Positions 41,906 to 50,486 are shown, counted from the first letter of the stretch. The stretch is DNA of 64,000 nucleotides from an uncultured Anaerolineales bacterium (GCA_937952305.1 CALFZO010000116.1:1-64000); one strand, 5' to 3'. Notes: generated from the sequence alone by a model not told the origin. Translations and numbers: made by a program.

Positions 41906-43471
41906 CTACTCGTACAGGCTCTGGCCGGCCAGCGCACGCTCCCGGCCCGCCACATAGTCTAGCACGGCTTCGCGCATGGCCGGGTCCAGCGGCGGCGGCT
42001 CGTAGCGGGCCAGCAAATCCTTCCACAGACCGTGAGCGCGCTGGGCGGCGTCCTGGCCCCCGGCCGCCTGCCAGGTCTCGAACCCCTGGCGGTCGCTCAG
42101 GGCCGACTGATAGAACTCGGTGCTGTAGCGGGCCTGGGTGTGCGGCGTGCCGAAGTGGTGGCCGCCCGGCCCGACCGCCGCGATCATGTCCAGCGCCAGC
42201 GTCTCGTCCGTGATGGCGAAACCATCCAGGAAGTGCGCGAACATCGCCAGCGACTCCAGATCGATGATGAACTTCTCGTAGGACGCGCACAGGCCGCCCT
42301 CCAGCCAGCCGGCGGCGTGCATGATGAAGTTGGTGCGCGCCAGCACCGCCGGCCAGGTCGTCCACAGGGTCTCGGCCACGGCCTGGGCGTCCGGCGTCTT
42401 GGACGTGTTCAGGCTGCCGCTGCCGCGATACGGCAGGCCGTAGCGGCGGGCCAGCTGCGCGCCCGCGAGCATGGCCCAGGCGCCTTCAGGCGTCCCAAAC
42501 GCCGGGCTGCCGGATTTCATGTCGACGTTGGTGGTGAAGCCGCCGTACAGCACGGGCGTGCCCGGGCGCACCAACTGGACCAGGGCCACGCCGGCCAGCG
42601 CCTCGGCGTTCTGCTGCGCCAGCGCGGCCGCCAGCGTGATCGGACTCATAGCGCCGGCCAGGATAAAGGGCGTGATGATGGTGGCCTGCCCGGCGCGCGC
42701 GTACGTGATCAGGCCGCCCAGCATGCGCTCGTCGTAGCGCAGGGGACTGCTGGCGTTGATGACGCCGCCGATGACGACGCTCGGGCCGTCCCCCGGCTCC
42801 GCCGGCGCGGTCAGGTCTTCACCGAAGACCAGCCGGGCCAGCGCCAGGTTATCGGCGGTGATGGTGCGGCCGTGGGCGGCCTCCATCAGGGCCTTATCGG
42901 TCAGGGTGAGGGCCGCCGACAGACGGCGCAGGTGGCGCACGGCCGGGTCGACGTCGTGCAGGGCCATCACTTGTTCGCCGGCCAGGTGCAGCAGGTCCAC
43001 GCGCTGGATGAGCTTGAGGCAAGCGTGATAATCGGCCAAGGTCCCTGGCCGGCGGCCGCGCTCCAGGTCGGTGACGTAGACCACCCCACCCTGCGGCGCC
43101 AGGACGATGGCGTCACCGCCGATCGGCAGGTTCTTAAGCGGGTTGCGGGCGCGCCAGGTGAAAGTGGACGGCGCCTTGGCCGCCAGGTCCAGGACCAGCC
43201 CGCGCTCCAGCCGCACCGTCTGGGCAGCGTGGTCCACCCGGGCGCCGGCGGCCGCCCACAGGCTGAGCGCCTCGCCGTCCATCATCACCACGCCGATCTC
43301 CTCAAGGATGCGCAGCGAGGCCTGGTGAATGCGTTCCACCTGCTCCGGGGTCAGGATCTCCAGCGGCGGCCGGGGATTGCGCAGAGGCCGAAACGGCAAC
43401 TTCAGCAAAGGCGACTCGGCGCGCTGGCCGCGCCGCGCCGAACGGCGCTCGGAGCGGGGTTGGTCGGTCAT
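41906..43471 (-). CDS. MttB-superfamily methyltransferase, paralogue 3
   Basis: A 521-residue protein, clearly the closest relative of the gene at 8570. Shared features are ILTPEQVERIHQASLRILEEIGV, SSPLRYDERMLGGLITYARAGQAT, GGFTTNVDMKSGSPAFGTPEG and the tail DYVAGRERALAGQSLYE. The conserved loop VGPGGHHFGTPHTQARY is complete here. There is no in-frame TAG, so no pyrrolysine. The start is MTDQPRSERR at 43471; the open frame upstream overlaps the glycosylase gene. The substrate is presumably a methylated quaternary amine, with the corrinoid partner encoded elsewhere. Confidence 0.87.
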   Translation of the reverse strand: MTDQPRSERRSARRGQRAESPLLKLPFRPLRNPRPPLEILTPEQVERIHQASLRILEEIGVVMMDGEALSLWAAAGARVDHAAQTVRLERGLVLDLAAKAPSTFTWRARNPLKNLPIGGDAIVLAPQGGVVYVTDLERGRRPGTLADYHACLKLIQRVDLLHLAGEQVMALHDVDPAVRHLRRLSAALTLTDKALMEAAHGRTITADNLALARLVFGEDLTAPAEPGDGPSVVIGGVINASSPLRYDERMLGGLITYARAGQATIITPFILAGAMSPITLAAALAQQNAEALAGVALVQLVRPGTPVLYGGFTTNVDMKSGSPAFGTPEGAWAMLAGAQLARRYGLPYRGSGSLNTSKTPDAQAVAETLWTTWPAVLARTNFIMHAAGWLEGGLCASYEKFIIDLESLAMFAHFLDGFAITDETLALDMIAAVGPGGHHFGTPHTQARYSTEFYQSALSDRQGFETWQAAGGQDAAQRAHGLWKDLLARYEPPPLDPAMREAVLDYVAGRERALAGQSLYE

Positions 43472-43517
43472 CAGATGCTCGTCGGGCCTCGTCCGGGGTG
43501 GCCGCGCCGCGTTGGCG

Positions 43518-44768
43518 TCAGCCCAGCCCGGCCTGTTTCCAGATCGGCGGGAGGTGGGCGCGATTGTAGCGTATTTCGCGGGCGCCCAGGAAGGCGGCCA
43601 GCGTACGCACCGCCGCCGCCACCGCCGGCCCGGCCGCGGCCGGCGCCCCTGGCTCGGCGTAGATGGCGTTGATGGCCAGCCGCCCGCTGGCGCGATCCAG
43701 GGCCGGGTCCAGGCGTCCGATGAGACGGTCGCCATACAGGATCGGCAGGACGTAGTAGCCATACTTGCGCTTGGCCGCCGGCGTGTAGATCTCGATCTTG
43801 TAGTCGAAGCCGAACAGCTGCAGCGTGCGCGCCCGGTCGGCGATGAGGTTGTCGAAGGGCGAGAGCAGGGTGGCGCGCGGCGCCGGACCTTTGGCCGCCG
43901 GCTCGAACTCGGCCAGGGTCTCGGCGTGGGCGTACCAATCGCCGGCCCAACCTTTCACCGACACCCGGCGGACGCGGCCGGCTTTCTCCAGGTCCGCCAA
44001 CGCCTCGGCGAAAAAGGGGTAGCGCCCGCGCACGAAGTGGTAGCGGATGTGGGTGGGTGTGGCCACGCCCAGGGCGCGCAGCGAGCGCTCGAGAGCGCGC
44101 CGCGTCGTCTCGCGCTCGGTCAGGCGTTCGCGCGGCGCCCAGGGCGGCAGCACGCGTTCGGCCAGGTCCCACTGCTTCTGGCCGTTGACGCGGCCGGCCA
44201 CCATGATCCGGCCAGACAGCCACAGGAAATCGAGCATCTGGCTCACGTTGCGGCCGGAGGTCCAGCCGGTGGAGACCCAGGCTTTGGGCTCCAGCCCGTC
44301 TTCCTCCAGGTCGCGCGAGAGCAGCGGGCCGTGCCGCCGCAGGGCGCTGAGCAGGGTCCGCCGCAAACGGTCGTTGTCTTTCACCCAGACGCGCATGCGC
44401 CGGCCCCAGGCCGTCGGCTTGGGCGCGCGCGGCGAGAGATAGGCGCGCATGCGCGTGGCGTGGATCGGGTAATCCTCGGTCAGCACCAGCGACGCACAGT
44501 GGGCCCAGTACTCGAACAGCGTCCGGTCCTGCCAGAGCAGCTGATCCAGTTCCGGGAGGGCGTACGGTCCGAGACGGCTGTAGAGCACGAGCTGATGGCT
44601 GCGGGCCACGACGCTGATCGGGTCCAACTGCAGGCAGCCGAGCGTGCGCGCCAGGTCCAGCAGCCCGGCGGCGTCCGGGGCGGGCCGCGGCCCGGCCAGG
44701 CGCTGGGCGCGCAGGCTCAGCTGGCGGGCGGCGGCCGGGGTGAGAGTCACGGCGGCGGGAGCGGTCAT
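43518..44768 (-). CDS. YcaQ/AlkZ-family winged-helix DNA glycosylase
   Basis: A 416-residue protein of the HTH_42 family. TPAAARQLSLRAQRL at the start is followed by LGCLQLDPISVVARSHQLVLYSR (about 45-67), which carries the catalytic QxD motif of the interstrand-crosslink glycosylases. Further motifs are FEYWAHCASLV and LLSPFDNLIADRARTLQLFGFDYKIEIYTP. Family members unhook DNA crosslinks or remove bulky alkylated bases. AAGGAA lies upstream of ATG 44768. It is divergent from the acetyltransferase genes. Confidence 0.85.
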   Translation of the reverse strand: MTAPAAVTLTPAAARQLSLRAQRLAGPRPAPDAAGLLDLARTLGCLQLDPISVVARSHQLVLYSRLGPYALPELDQLLWQDRTLFEYWAHCASLVLTEDYPIHATRMRAYLSPRAPKPTAWGRRMRVWVKDNDRLRRTLLSALRRHGPLLSRDLEEDGLEPKAWVSTGWTSGRNVSQMLDFLWLSGRIMVAGRVNGQKQWDLAERVLPPWAPRERLTERETTRRALERSLRALGVATPTHIRYHFVRGRYPFFAEALADLEKAGRVRRVSVKGWAGDWYAHAETLAEFEPAAKGPAPRATLLSPFDNLIADRARTLQLFGFDYKIEIYTPAAKRKYGYYVLPILYGDRLIGRLDPALDRASGRLAINAIYAEPGAPAAAGPAVAAAVRTLAAFLGAREIRYNRAHLPPIWKQAGLG

Positions 44769-44865
44769 CGCGGTAGTTTCCTTCCGTTGCGCGCGCGGCG
44801 CGGAGTCCGTATCATACGCTTAGCCAGGCGCAGCCGGCGTTGGCCCGGCCCGGCGGGAGGGGACG

Positions 44866-45441
44866 ATGAATGTTGGTGCTTTTCAGGATGAGCGCGTGGG
44901 GCTGCGGCCGCTGGAGGCCAGCGACCTCGACGCGCTGCGTGACTATCTCAATCAGCCCGAACTGGAGGGCTGCCGCTACCTGCCGTGGGAGGCGCCGGAA
45001 AAGGCGCCTCTCTCCCACGCCCAGTTAGGACACAGCCTGAGCCGCTGGGCCGACGACAAGACCGCCTATCACTTCGCCGTCATCGCCCGCGTCAGCGGCG
45101 CCCTGATCGGCCACGCCGAATGCGATTGGGGCTGGGACCCGCTCTGCCCGGACCTGACGGTTGTGATCGCGCCCGGTCAGCGCCGGCGCGGCTACGGCAG
45201 CGCCGTGGCGGCGCTGCTGCTGCGCCACCTGTTCGAGGCCACGCCCGCGCACAGCGTCGGCGGCTGGTTCGCAGACTGGAACAGTGCCGCCCGCGGCTTC
45301 GCACGCCGCCTGGGCTTCAGCGAAGCCGGCGGGATGCGCTGGGCCGGACTGCGGGAAGGCCAACCCTACGATCTGATCACCGTCGATCTGCTCCGACGCG
45401 AGTGGCGCCAGCAGCGCGAGGAGGCCCGGCATGCCGCTTGA
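44866..45441 (+). CDS. GNAT-family N-acetyltransferase (RimJ-like)
   Basis: A 191-residue GNAT protein. VGLRPLEASDLDALRDYLNQ starts the fold. The acetyl-CoA motif is LTVVIAPGQRRRGYGSAVAALLL (the RRRGYGSA pyrophosphate loop, about 105-112), and ADWNSAARGFARRLGFSEAG is the C-terminal block. It probably acetylates an amino group of a protein N-terminus or small molecule. GGGAGGGG precedes ATG 44866. It overlaps the next acetyltransferase gene by 11 bp. Confidence 0.85.
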   Translation: MNVGAFQDERVGLRPLEASDLDALRDYLNQPELEGCRYLPWEAPEKAPLSHAQLGHSLSRWADDKTAYHFAVIARVSGALIGHAECDWGWDPLCPDLTVVIAPGQRRRGYGSAVAALLLRHLFEATPAHSVGGWFADWNSAARGFARRLGFSEAGGMRWAGLREGQPYDLITVDLLRREWRQQREEARHAA

Positions 45442-46000
45442 AGGGACCCTCACCCGGTTGCGCGAAGAGCGCGCCGACGACCTGCCGTTCCTGCTCGGCC
45501 TGCGCAACGACCTGGACACGCAGGCCTGGAGCAAGACGCTGCCGCCCGATTACACCGAGCCGATGTATCAAAAGCGCTTTCAGGGCCGCGAGTTCTCGTT
45601 CGACCGCGACGACGGCCGCTTCCTGATCGAGCATCGCGAGAGCGGCGAGCGCGCCGGGATCGTGCAGTACTCGGGCCTGGAGCCGCGCTGGGCGGCCACC
45701 CTCGGCATCATGGTGGCCCGACCTTTCTGGGGCACCGGCCTGGCGCTGGACGCGCAGGAGGTCCTGCTGCGTTTCCTGTTTCAGGAGCTGGGGCTGCGCG
45801 TCGTGCGCGTGTGGACCCACAGCGGCAACCCGGCCGCCGTCGGGCTGGCGCAGAAATCGGGTTTCCGGGTGAGCCTGCGCCGGCGCGAGGCCGTCTTCAA
45901 GAACGGCCAGCTCCTGGACAACCTCAACCTGGACCTGCTGCGCGGCGAATACTTTGCGCGCCACCCGGAACTAACCGACGGTCTGCCGGCGCTCGCTTGA
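45431..46000 (+). CDS. GNAT-family N-acetyltransferase
   Basis: A 189-residue acetyltransferase of the same broad family: LREERADDLPFLLGLRNDLDTQ, ATLGIMVARPFWGTGLALDAQE as the acetyl-CoA region (with WGTGLA instead of RGxGxA), and HSGNPAAVGLAQKSGF near the end. It is translationally coupled to the preceding GNAT gene by overlap. Its stop abuts the stop of the convergent gene at 46001 with no spacer. Confidence 0.84.
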   Translation: MPLEGTLTRLREERADDLPFLLGLRNDLDTQAWSKTLPPDYTEPMYQKRFQGREFSFDRDDGRFLIEHRESGERAGIVQYSGLEPRWAATLGIMVARPFWGTGLALDAQEVLLRFLFQELGLRVVRVWTHSGNPAAVGLAQKSGFRVSLRRREAVFKNGQLLDNLNLDLLRGEYFARHPELTDGLPALA

Positions 46001-46465
46001 CTACTGCGGGCGTTTCCGGACGCGCTGCCGGCCCGCTTTAGTTAACGCGCGCAGCGTGTTCCGCGTCAGCGTCTTGATGAACTCCACGCGCCGGAAACGC
46101 AGCGCCGACCAGTCCTCGTCGATGGCCACCTGGCGCACGGGCTCGAAGCCCAGTTGGCCCAGCACCGCCCAGCCCGTGTCGCGGTTGAAGTCGCAGGTAT
46201 AGCGTTTGGACGTGCCCTTCGGGTAGGCGAACCAGATGACGGCGTCGCCGGCGGCCTTCTTGGCCAGGCTGCGCGCGATGGCGTCGACGTCCTTCTGCTT
46301 GGTCACAAAGGCCAGGGCGAACGCGACCGTCTTCAGGTCCGCGGCCCGCCGGTGCACGCCGACCCCGCTCAGCGCTGCCAGCTCCGGCTCAAAGCTCTCC
46401 GGCGCGTTGAGCACCAGGATTGCGGCCTGGTCCTTCAGGTTGAGTTTGGCGAAGACAGACGGCAT
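46001..46465 (-). CDS. DUF3052-like small protein
   Basis: A 154-residue soluble protein. It starts FAKLNLKDQAAILVLNAPESF, has AVIWFAYPKGTSKRYTCDFN in the middle and RQVAIDEDWSALRFRRVEF at the end, the pattern of DUF3052-type proteins, whose function is unknown. ATG 46465 has GGGAGG before it, better than the upstream start at 46483. It is the 3'-most gene after herA and 18 bp from it, so it probably shares that transcript. Confidence 0.72.
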   Translation of the reverse strand: MPSVFAKLNLKDQAAILVLNAPESFEPELAALSGVGVHRRAADLKTVAFALAFVTKQKDVDAIARSLAKKAAGDAVIWFAYPKGTSKRYTCDFNRDTGWAVLGQLGFEPVRQVAIDEDWSALRFRRVEFIKTLTRNTLRALTKAGRQRVRKRPQ

Positions 46466-46483
46466 CACAACCTCCCGGCGCAC

Positions 46484-48169
46484 TCAGGCTTCTTCGCTCC
46501 ACAAGGCGTCGCGGTCCTGGCGGCGCCTCTCCTTGGCCGCCTCGTCCATGAAACCCACAGCCTTGTAGAGCTCCGGCCCGTACTCGCGCGTCTTGACGAC
46601 CACGGGCATTGGCACGGCGTGGCCCAGGATCAGGGCCTGCTGCTTGGTGTCCAGGCGGGCCAGCACCTGACGCAGCTGCTGCGCGCCGCTGACGCCCGAG
46701 AACACGGCCTTGATGTCGGCCTCGTTGTCCAGCAGGCAGGTGACGCGCGTGCCGATCTGGCTCATCACTTCCTCGTCGATGCCGCTCGGGCGCTGGTCCA
46801 CGATCAGCAGCGTGACGTTGTACTTGCGCAGCTCGCGCGCGATGTTGCCGAAGATGGTGTGCTGGGCGATAGCCGGGTCCAGGAACTTGTGGGCCTCTTC
46901 GATGGTGATCACCAGCGGGCGCGGCTCCTCCGCCTGCCGCCCGGCGGCTTTGTTCTTCTTGTCCACATACTTCTGGTGGATGCGGCGCGTGAGGAAGTTC
47001 GCCACCAGCACATAGGCGGCCAGCGTGTTGCCGTACACGCCGAACTCCAGCACGATGCTTGTCCCGCGGTTGAGGGCGTTGAAGATGTAGTCCACCAGAT
47101 CATCCGGCGGCGTGCCCGGCCGCAGGAAGCCGAAGCGCCGGAAGAGCTCGAACTTGCGCTGGATGGCGCGCAGCGTGCCGCTCTGGATCTTCTCGGACTC
47201 TTCGATCTCGTCCACGGCCGAGGTATCGTGTTCGTCCAGCAGCCGCGAGACCCAATCCCGGCCGAGCTTGCGGCGCAGGTAATAGAGCGCGCCCACCTGG
47301 ACGTCGCTCAGGCCCAGCACGCCGGCCAGCATCTCCACGTCCTCGGGCTCGATCTGGTCGTAGCCGATCAGGAGCGTCCCGTCGACCTTGCTGCCGCGGT
47401 GGCGCGAGGTCTCCGGGTCCAGCGTGATCACCTGGACGCGCCCGTCCGGGAAGAGCTGGCGCAGGCCCTTGTACTCGCGGCCGTGCTCGTCGTGCACGCT
47501 CCAGCCGTAGTCGTTGTGCATGTCGAAGATCAGGTTGACGGCGGCGTTGGCTTTGACCAGGCCGGCCAGGATCGTGCGGGTGACGAAGCTCTTGCCGGTG
47601 CCGGACTTGCCGAAGACGCCGGACGAGCGCTCGACAAAGCGCTTGAGGTCCAGGTTGACCTTGACCGTCTCCATATCCAGCGGCGCGCCGATGTGCCAGT
47701 GAGTGTCGTCTTCCTTGCCGAAGATCCGGTCCACGTCCTCGGGCGTGGCCTCGAAGACGGGCGAGAAGTGGGCGGGGATGGTCTTGACCGGCCGGGGCGT
47801 GTCGGCGCCCTCGTCCAGGACCAGCATCGGCGCGACGTTGAGGCGCCCGAAGGCCAGCTCGGTGCTGTAGACAAAACGCGCGAACTCGTCGTCGGCGTCC
47901 GGCGGCGTCTTGAACAGGTCCGGGTTGGTGTGGTCCAGGGCGATGTCGGTGATGAGCGAGAAGAAGCGCCGGCGCGAGGCGCCCTCCACCACCACGTACT
48001 TGCCCACGGCCAGCTCCTCGATGACGACGCCGGGCGGCACGCCGCGCTCCACGTCGCCGGGGTCGAGCTTCACATCCAGCCCGGCCGAGAGTGAGCCGCC
48101 CACCACTAATCCCAGGCGCTGCCGGCGCTCCCGGCGGAAGAAATCATCCAGTTCAGAACGGAAGGCCAT
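46484..48169 (-). CDS. herA: HerA-type hexameric DNA translocase
   Basis: A 561-residue P-loop ATPase of the HerA/FtsK superfamily. An N-terminal HAS-barrel-like region (about 10-170) precedes the motor. Walker A is GVFGKSGTGKSFVTRT (about 194-209) and Walker B PLVITIEEAHKFLD. The later motifs LRKYNVTLLIVDQRPSGIDEEVMSQIGTRV hold the arginine finger and sensor. HerA works with the nuclease NurA to resect DNA ends, best known in archaea with Mre11-Rad50. nurA lies upstream on the same strand, separated by a HAS-barrel gene and an inserted cassette. ATG 48169 is chosen; the open frame beyond it runs into the cassette repeat. Confidence 0.9.
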   Translation of the reverse strand: MAFRSELDDFFRRERRQRLGLVVGGSLSAGLDVKLDPGDVERGVPPGVVIEELAVGKYVVVEGASRRRFFSLITDIALDHTNPDLFKTPPDADDEFARFVYSTELAFGRLNVAPMLVLDEGADTPRPVKTIPAHFSPVFEATPEDVDRIFGKEDDTHWHIGAPLDMETVKVNLDLKRFVERSSGVFGKSGTGKSFVTRTILAGLVKANAAVNLIFDMHNDYGWSVHDEHGREYKGLRQLFPDGRVQVITLDPETSRHRGSKVDGTLLIGYDQIEPEDVEMLAGVLGLSDVQVGALYYLRRKLGRDWVSRLLDEHDTSAVDEIEESEKIQSGTLRAIQRKFELFRRFGFLRPGTPPDDLVDYIFNALNRGTSIVLEFGVYGNTLAAYVLVANFLTRRIHQKYVDKKNKAAGRQAEEPRPLVITIEEAHKFLDPAIAQHTIFGNIARELRKYNVTLLIVDQRPSGIDEEVMSQIGTRVTCLLDNEADIKAVFSGVSGAQQLRQVLARLDTKQQALILGHAVPMPVVVKTREYGPELYKAVGFMDEAAKERRRQDRDALWSEEA

Positions 48170-48187
48170 CGTCGTAAATCCCCGGTT

Positions 48188-48650
48188 GCCACGAATGGCG
48201 CGAATTACGGCCAATTACACGAAGAGCTCTATTTCACGACGCGCTTGGTCTCCAGCGATTTGGAGCCAAAATTCAACAGAAGCGCCAGCCTCAAGCCGGT
48301 GGCGGCTAGATAGTGCTGCGCCTGGGCCGCATGAGCCGCAGTCAAGGCTGAAACCGCCTTGAGCTCCAGGATGACTTTGTCATCCACGACGAGATCGGCT
48401 TCAAACTCGCCCACCAGGTGATTCTTATAGCGCACGGGCAAACGCTGATACTCAACGAACGCAATCTGACGTAATTGCAGCTCGTGGACGAGAGCACGCT
48501 GATACACCGACTCCAGGAAGCCCGGACCCAGGGTCCGATGAACCTCCATGGCCGCGCCAACAATGGCGTAGGCCAACTCCTTGTAAAGTATCTCCGCCAT
48601 CTCCAGCCGCCAACTTAGTGGAATTCGTCTGAATTCGTGGTCTTCGTGGC
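48188..48650. mobile_element. Putative GxxExxY cassette with terminal inverted repeats
   Basis: A 463-bp segment starts GCCACGAA (48188-48195) and ends TTCGTGGC (48643-48650). Further CGAATT and AATTACACGAA copies occur inside the left end (to 48223) and AATTCGTCTGAATTCGTGG inside the right end (from 48618). It contains only the GxxExxY gene, on the minus strand, and is visibly AT-richer than its neighbours. The right end's last C is also part of the TAG stop (48650-48652) of the upstream HAS-barrel gene. It therefore looks inserted between that gene and herA. Its right end matches the stand-alone element at 34383-34459. No target duplication or transposase is seen. Confidence 0.65.
48229..48600 (-). 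CDS. GxxExxY-family protein
   Basis: A 123-residue protein. MEVHRTLGPGFLESVYQRAL (about 18-37) holds the family's GxxExxY motif, and FEADLVVDDKVILELKAV (about 64-81) the conserved acidic strand pattern reminiscent of PD-(D/E)xK nuclease folds (D...ELK). Function is unknown; family genes are often present in many scattered copies per genome. ATG 48600 begins the conserved region; upstream in-frame codons run through the inverted repeat and into the next gene. It is the only gene inside the repeat-bounded cassette. Confidence 0.85.
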   Translation of the reverse strand: MAEILYKELAYAIVGAAMEVHRTLGPGFLESVYQRALVHELQLRQIAFVEYQRLPVRYKNHLVGEFEADLVVDDKVILELKAVSALTAAHAAQAQHYLAATGLRLALLLNFGSKSLETKRVVK

Positions 48651-49246
48651 TAGGATCCAGGCCGGAGGCGGCGCAGGAGGCGCTCCAGGCGCGGCAGGTC
48701 ACGCTGGAGCAGGCGCGCCAGCTCCCGGCCGGCGCGGCGCCGGAAGTGGGCGTGGTCCTGGGGCGGCCGGGCCGCGGCCGCGCGGGCCAGCGACTCGGCC
48801 AGCAGTTCGTCGGCCGGCGCCTCGGCTGAATCGACGATCAGGCGCAGATAATCCAGGCATTCCGTGAACGCCGCGATCTCGTCGGCCGAACACAGGTGGA
48901 TGGTGTCCAACGTCAGCGGCGGCTGCGGCGGCAGGCCCTGCACGTACGTCTCGCCGGCGCGATAGCCCACGGCCAGCACGCTCACCTCGATCGGCACCTG
49001 GCGGTTCAGGCGCTGGTCCAGGATGTATTCGTCACTCAGGTTGGGCGTCGCCACCATCGGGCGGACGAAGGCGTCGTCCTGGACCACCAGATCGTAGACC
49101 AGGCCGATCACGTCCGAGCGCCCGCGCTGGGTCGGCGCCCGCACAAAATCGCCGAAGCGCGGCACATCCGGCTCCGGCACCTGGCAGCCGAAGACGAAGC
49201 CGGAGGTGGAACTGCGCAGCAAGCGGCCGATGTGTTCACTCAGCAT
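48650..49246 (-). CDS. HAS-barrel-like protein of the HerA-NurA module
   Basis: A 198-residue soluble protein. The start HIGRLLRSSTSGFVFGCQVP, then FGDFVRAPTQRGRSDVIGLVYDL and LSVLAVG-like strands suggest a HAS-barrel domain, the clamp-like fold of HerA/VirB4 partners. The C-terminal 60 residues are helical and Arg-rich (RRRAGRELARLLQRDLPRLERLLRRL). It lies between nurA and herA, which makes a role in the complex likely. GGAG precedes ATG 49246. Its stop codon sits on the boundary of the GxxExxY cassette, so the original C-terminus may have been altered. Confidence 0.68.
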   Translation of the reverse strand: MLSEHIGRLLRSSTSGFVFGCQVPEPDVPRFGDFVRAPTQRGRSDVIGLVYDLVVQDDAFVRPMVATPNLSDEYILDQRLNRQVPIEVSVLAVGYRAGETYVQGLPPQPPLTLDTIHLCSADEIAAFTECLDYLRLIVDSAEAPADELLAESLARAAAARPPQDHAHFRRRAGRELARLLQRDLPRLERLLRRLRPGS

Positions 49247-49289
49247 GTCCAGTCTCCCATGTCAGACCCGCGCCGGCGGCGGCCCGGCC

Positions 49290-50474
49290 TCACGGATAGC
49301 GCCGCTTGCCGGACCCGGTCCAGGCCTTGCCCTGCGCCTTCTGGCTGACGCTCGGGTTCAGCCCGCGCCGGATCAGCCCGCCGATGACCATGTGTTCGAA
49401 CTCGCGCCGTTCGCTCACCGTGACCACGGCCAACTCGTGCGCGCGCATCAGGACGTACGGGAAGCCGTCGGTGACGCGGCTCTGCTCCACCAAGGCGGCG
49501 TGGACCAGGTCCAGCTTGGCCGGGTCGCGCGCCACCCACTCCGGCACCTCCACGCGCAGCAGCGCGTCTTTGCCCGGCCGGCCGGCGTTCAGGTAAAAGA
49601 AATAGATCGTGTGGCCGCGCGGCCGGTAATTGTCTTGGTTGGCGGGCGAGGCGTTCTCAAACAGCGCGCTGCGCTCGCCGGGCGCGAGCAGGCCGAAGAC
49701 CAGGCCATCTGTCAGGTGCGTGAACGGCCCCAGGTCATTCAAGGCTTCCTCGCCGATCTGCTCCAGCGCCAACTCGGACAGGCGCAGCAGGCGGACGACG
49801 TTGGCGGCCCGCGGCCGATCCACCACGCCGGCCACGGCGGCGCCGGCGGCGCGCAGCTCGTCGAGCTCGCTTAAGTAGCCGTCCAGCAGCTCGTCGATCA
49901 GGCGCTGGTTGGGGACCTGCAGGGTGATGTAGAGCAGCAGGCCGTTGTCCAGCAGCGCCACCACCGGCGCGTCGGTTTCGAGCTGGGCCAGGCGCGCCAG
50001 CTCACCCAGTTCACGCGTGTCGCGCTCGGCGTCGATCTTGACGCTCGGGATCTGGCCGCCATCCTCCTCGTACAGATGCGCGTCGTCGAAGAAGACGGCC
50101 GGCCGCGAGGCCGCGCGCGGCGCCTCGCCGGAGCCGTGGCGAAAGGCGAGGCTGCCGATGTTGATGAGGTAATACAGGGCGACGCCGTGCCGATCCGGGT
50201 AGATCTGCGAGCCATCGGCGGCCAGCACGTTGACGCGGGCCGGGTGCGCCGGGAGCGGAAACCGCGCGTCCACGGCCTCGCCGGTGGGGATGGCGCCCGG
50301 CCAGCGCTTGCCGGCCTTGGCGATCTTGCGCCGCAGGGCCTCGTCGGCGACGCCGATCTCGGCCAGGCGCCGGCGCGCCAGCGGGAGGGCGGCCTCCAGT
50401 TCGGCGAGCCGCTCGGCGGCGTTCGCGCTTAACGCGTTAACGGCCTCGGTCAGTTGGTTGAGTTCCAGCGCCAT
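49290..50474 (-). CDS. nurA: NurA-type 5'-3' nuclease
   Basis: A 394-residue nuclease. A helical N-terminus (about 1-60) precedes the NurA core: VNVLAADGSQIYPDRHGVALYYLINIG, whose DGS carries the metal-binding Asp, then VALLDNGLLLY with the second acidic residue, and a C-terminal ELAVVTVSERREFEHMVIGGL. In archaea NurA degrades the 5' strand at breaks while HerA pumps DNA. TACAAT lies 6 nt before ATG 50474, pointing to leaderless expression; the open frame before it is only the tandem repeat. The order nurA, HAS-barrel, cassette, herA suggests one ancestral operon. Confidence 0.85.
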   Translation of the reverse strand: MALELNQLTEAVNALSANAAERLAELEAALPLARRRLAEIGVADEALRRKIAKAGKRWPGAIPTGEAVDARFPLPAHPARVNVLAADGSQIYPDRHGVALYYLINIGSLAFRHGSGEAPRAASRPAVFFDDAHLYEEDGGQIPSVKIDAERDTRELGELARLAQLETDAPVVALLDNGLLLYITLQVPNQRLIDELLDGYLSELDELRAAGAAVAGVVDRPRAANVVRLLRLSELALEQIGEEALNDLGPFTHLTDGLVFGLLAPGERSALFENASPANQDNYRPRGHTIYFFYLNAGRPGKDALLRVEVPEWVARDPAKLDLVHAALVEQSRVTDGFPYVLMRAHELAVVTVSERREFEHMVIGGLIRRGLNPSVSQKAQGKAWTGSGKRRYP

Positions 50475-50480
50475 GCGCGG

Positions 50481-50486
50481 ATTGTA
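50481..50486 (-). promoter_or_regulatory. nurA -10 box
   Basis: TACAAT on the minus strand ends 6 nt before the nurA ATG, so transcription would begin at or next to the start codon. No -35 box is recognisable; the place where it should be is occupied by the 18-bp tandem repeats. Confidence 0.5.

Noticed and set aside
8570..43471. Pyrrolysine in the MttB-family genes
   Set aside because: All three frames are uninterrupted by TAG, so they are of the non-pyrrolysine type.
46484..50474. A complete anti-phage defence island around herA
   Set aside because: The nuclease partner is a normal NurA, and no typical defence effector (SIR2, DUF4297, restriction or toxin gene) is adjacent, so a repair role is the simpler reading.
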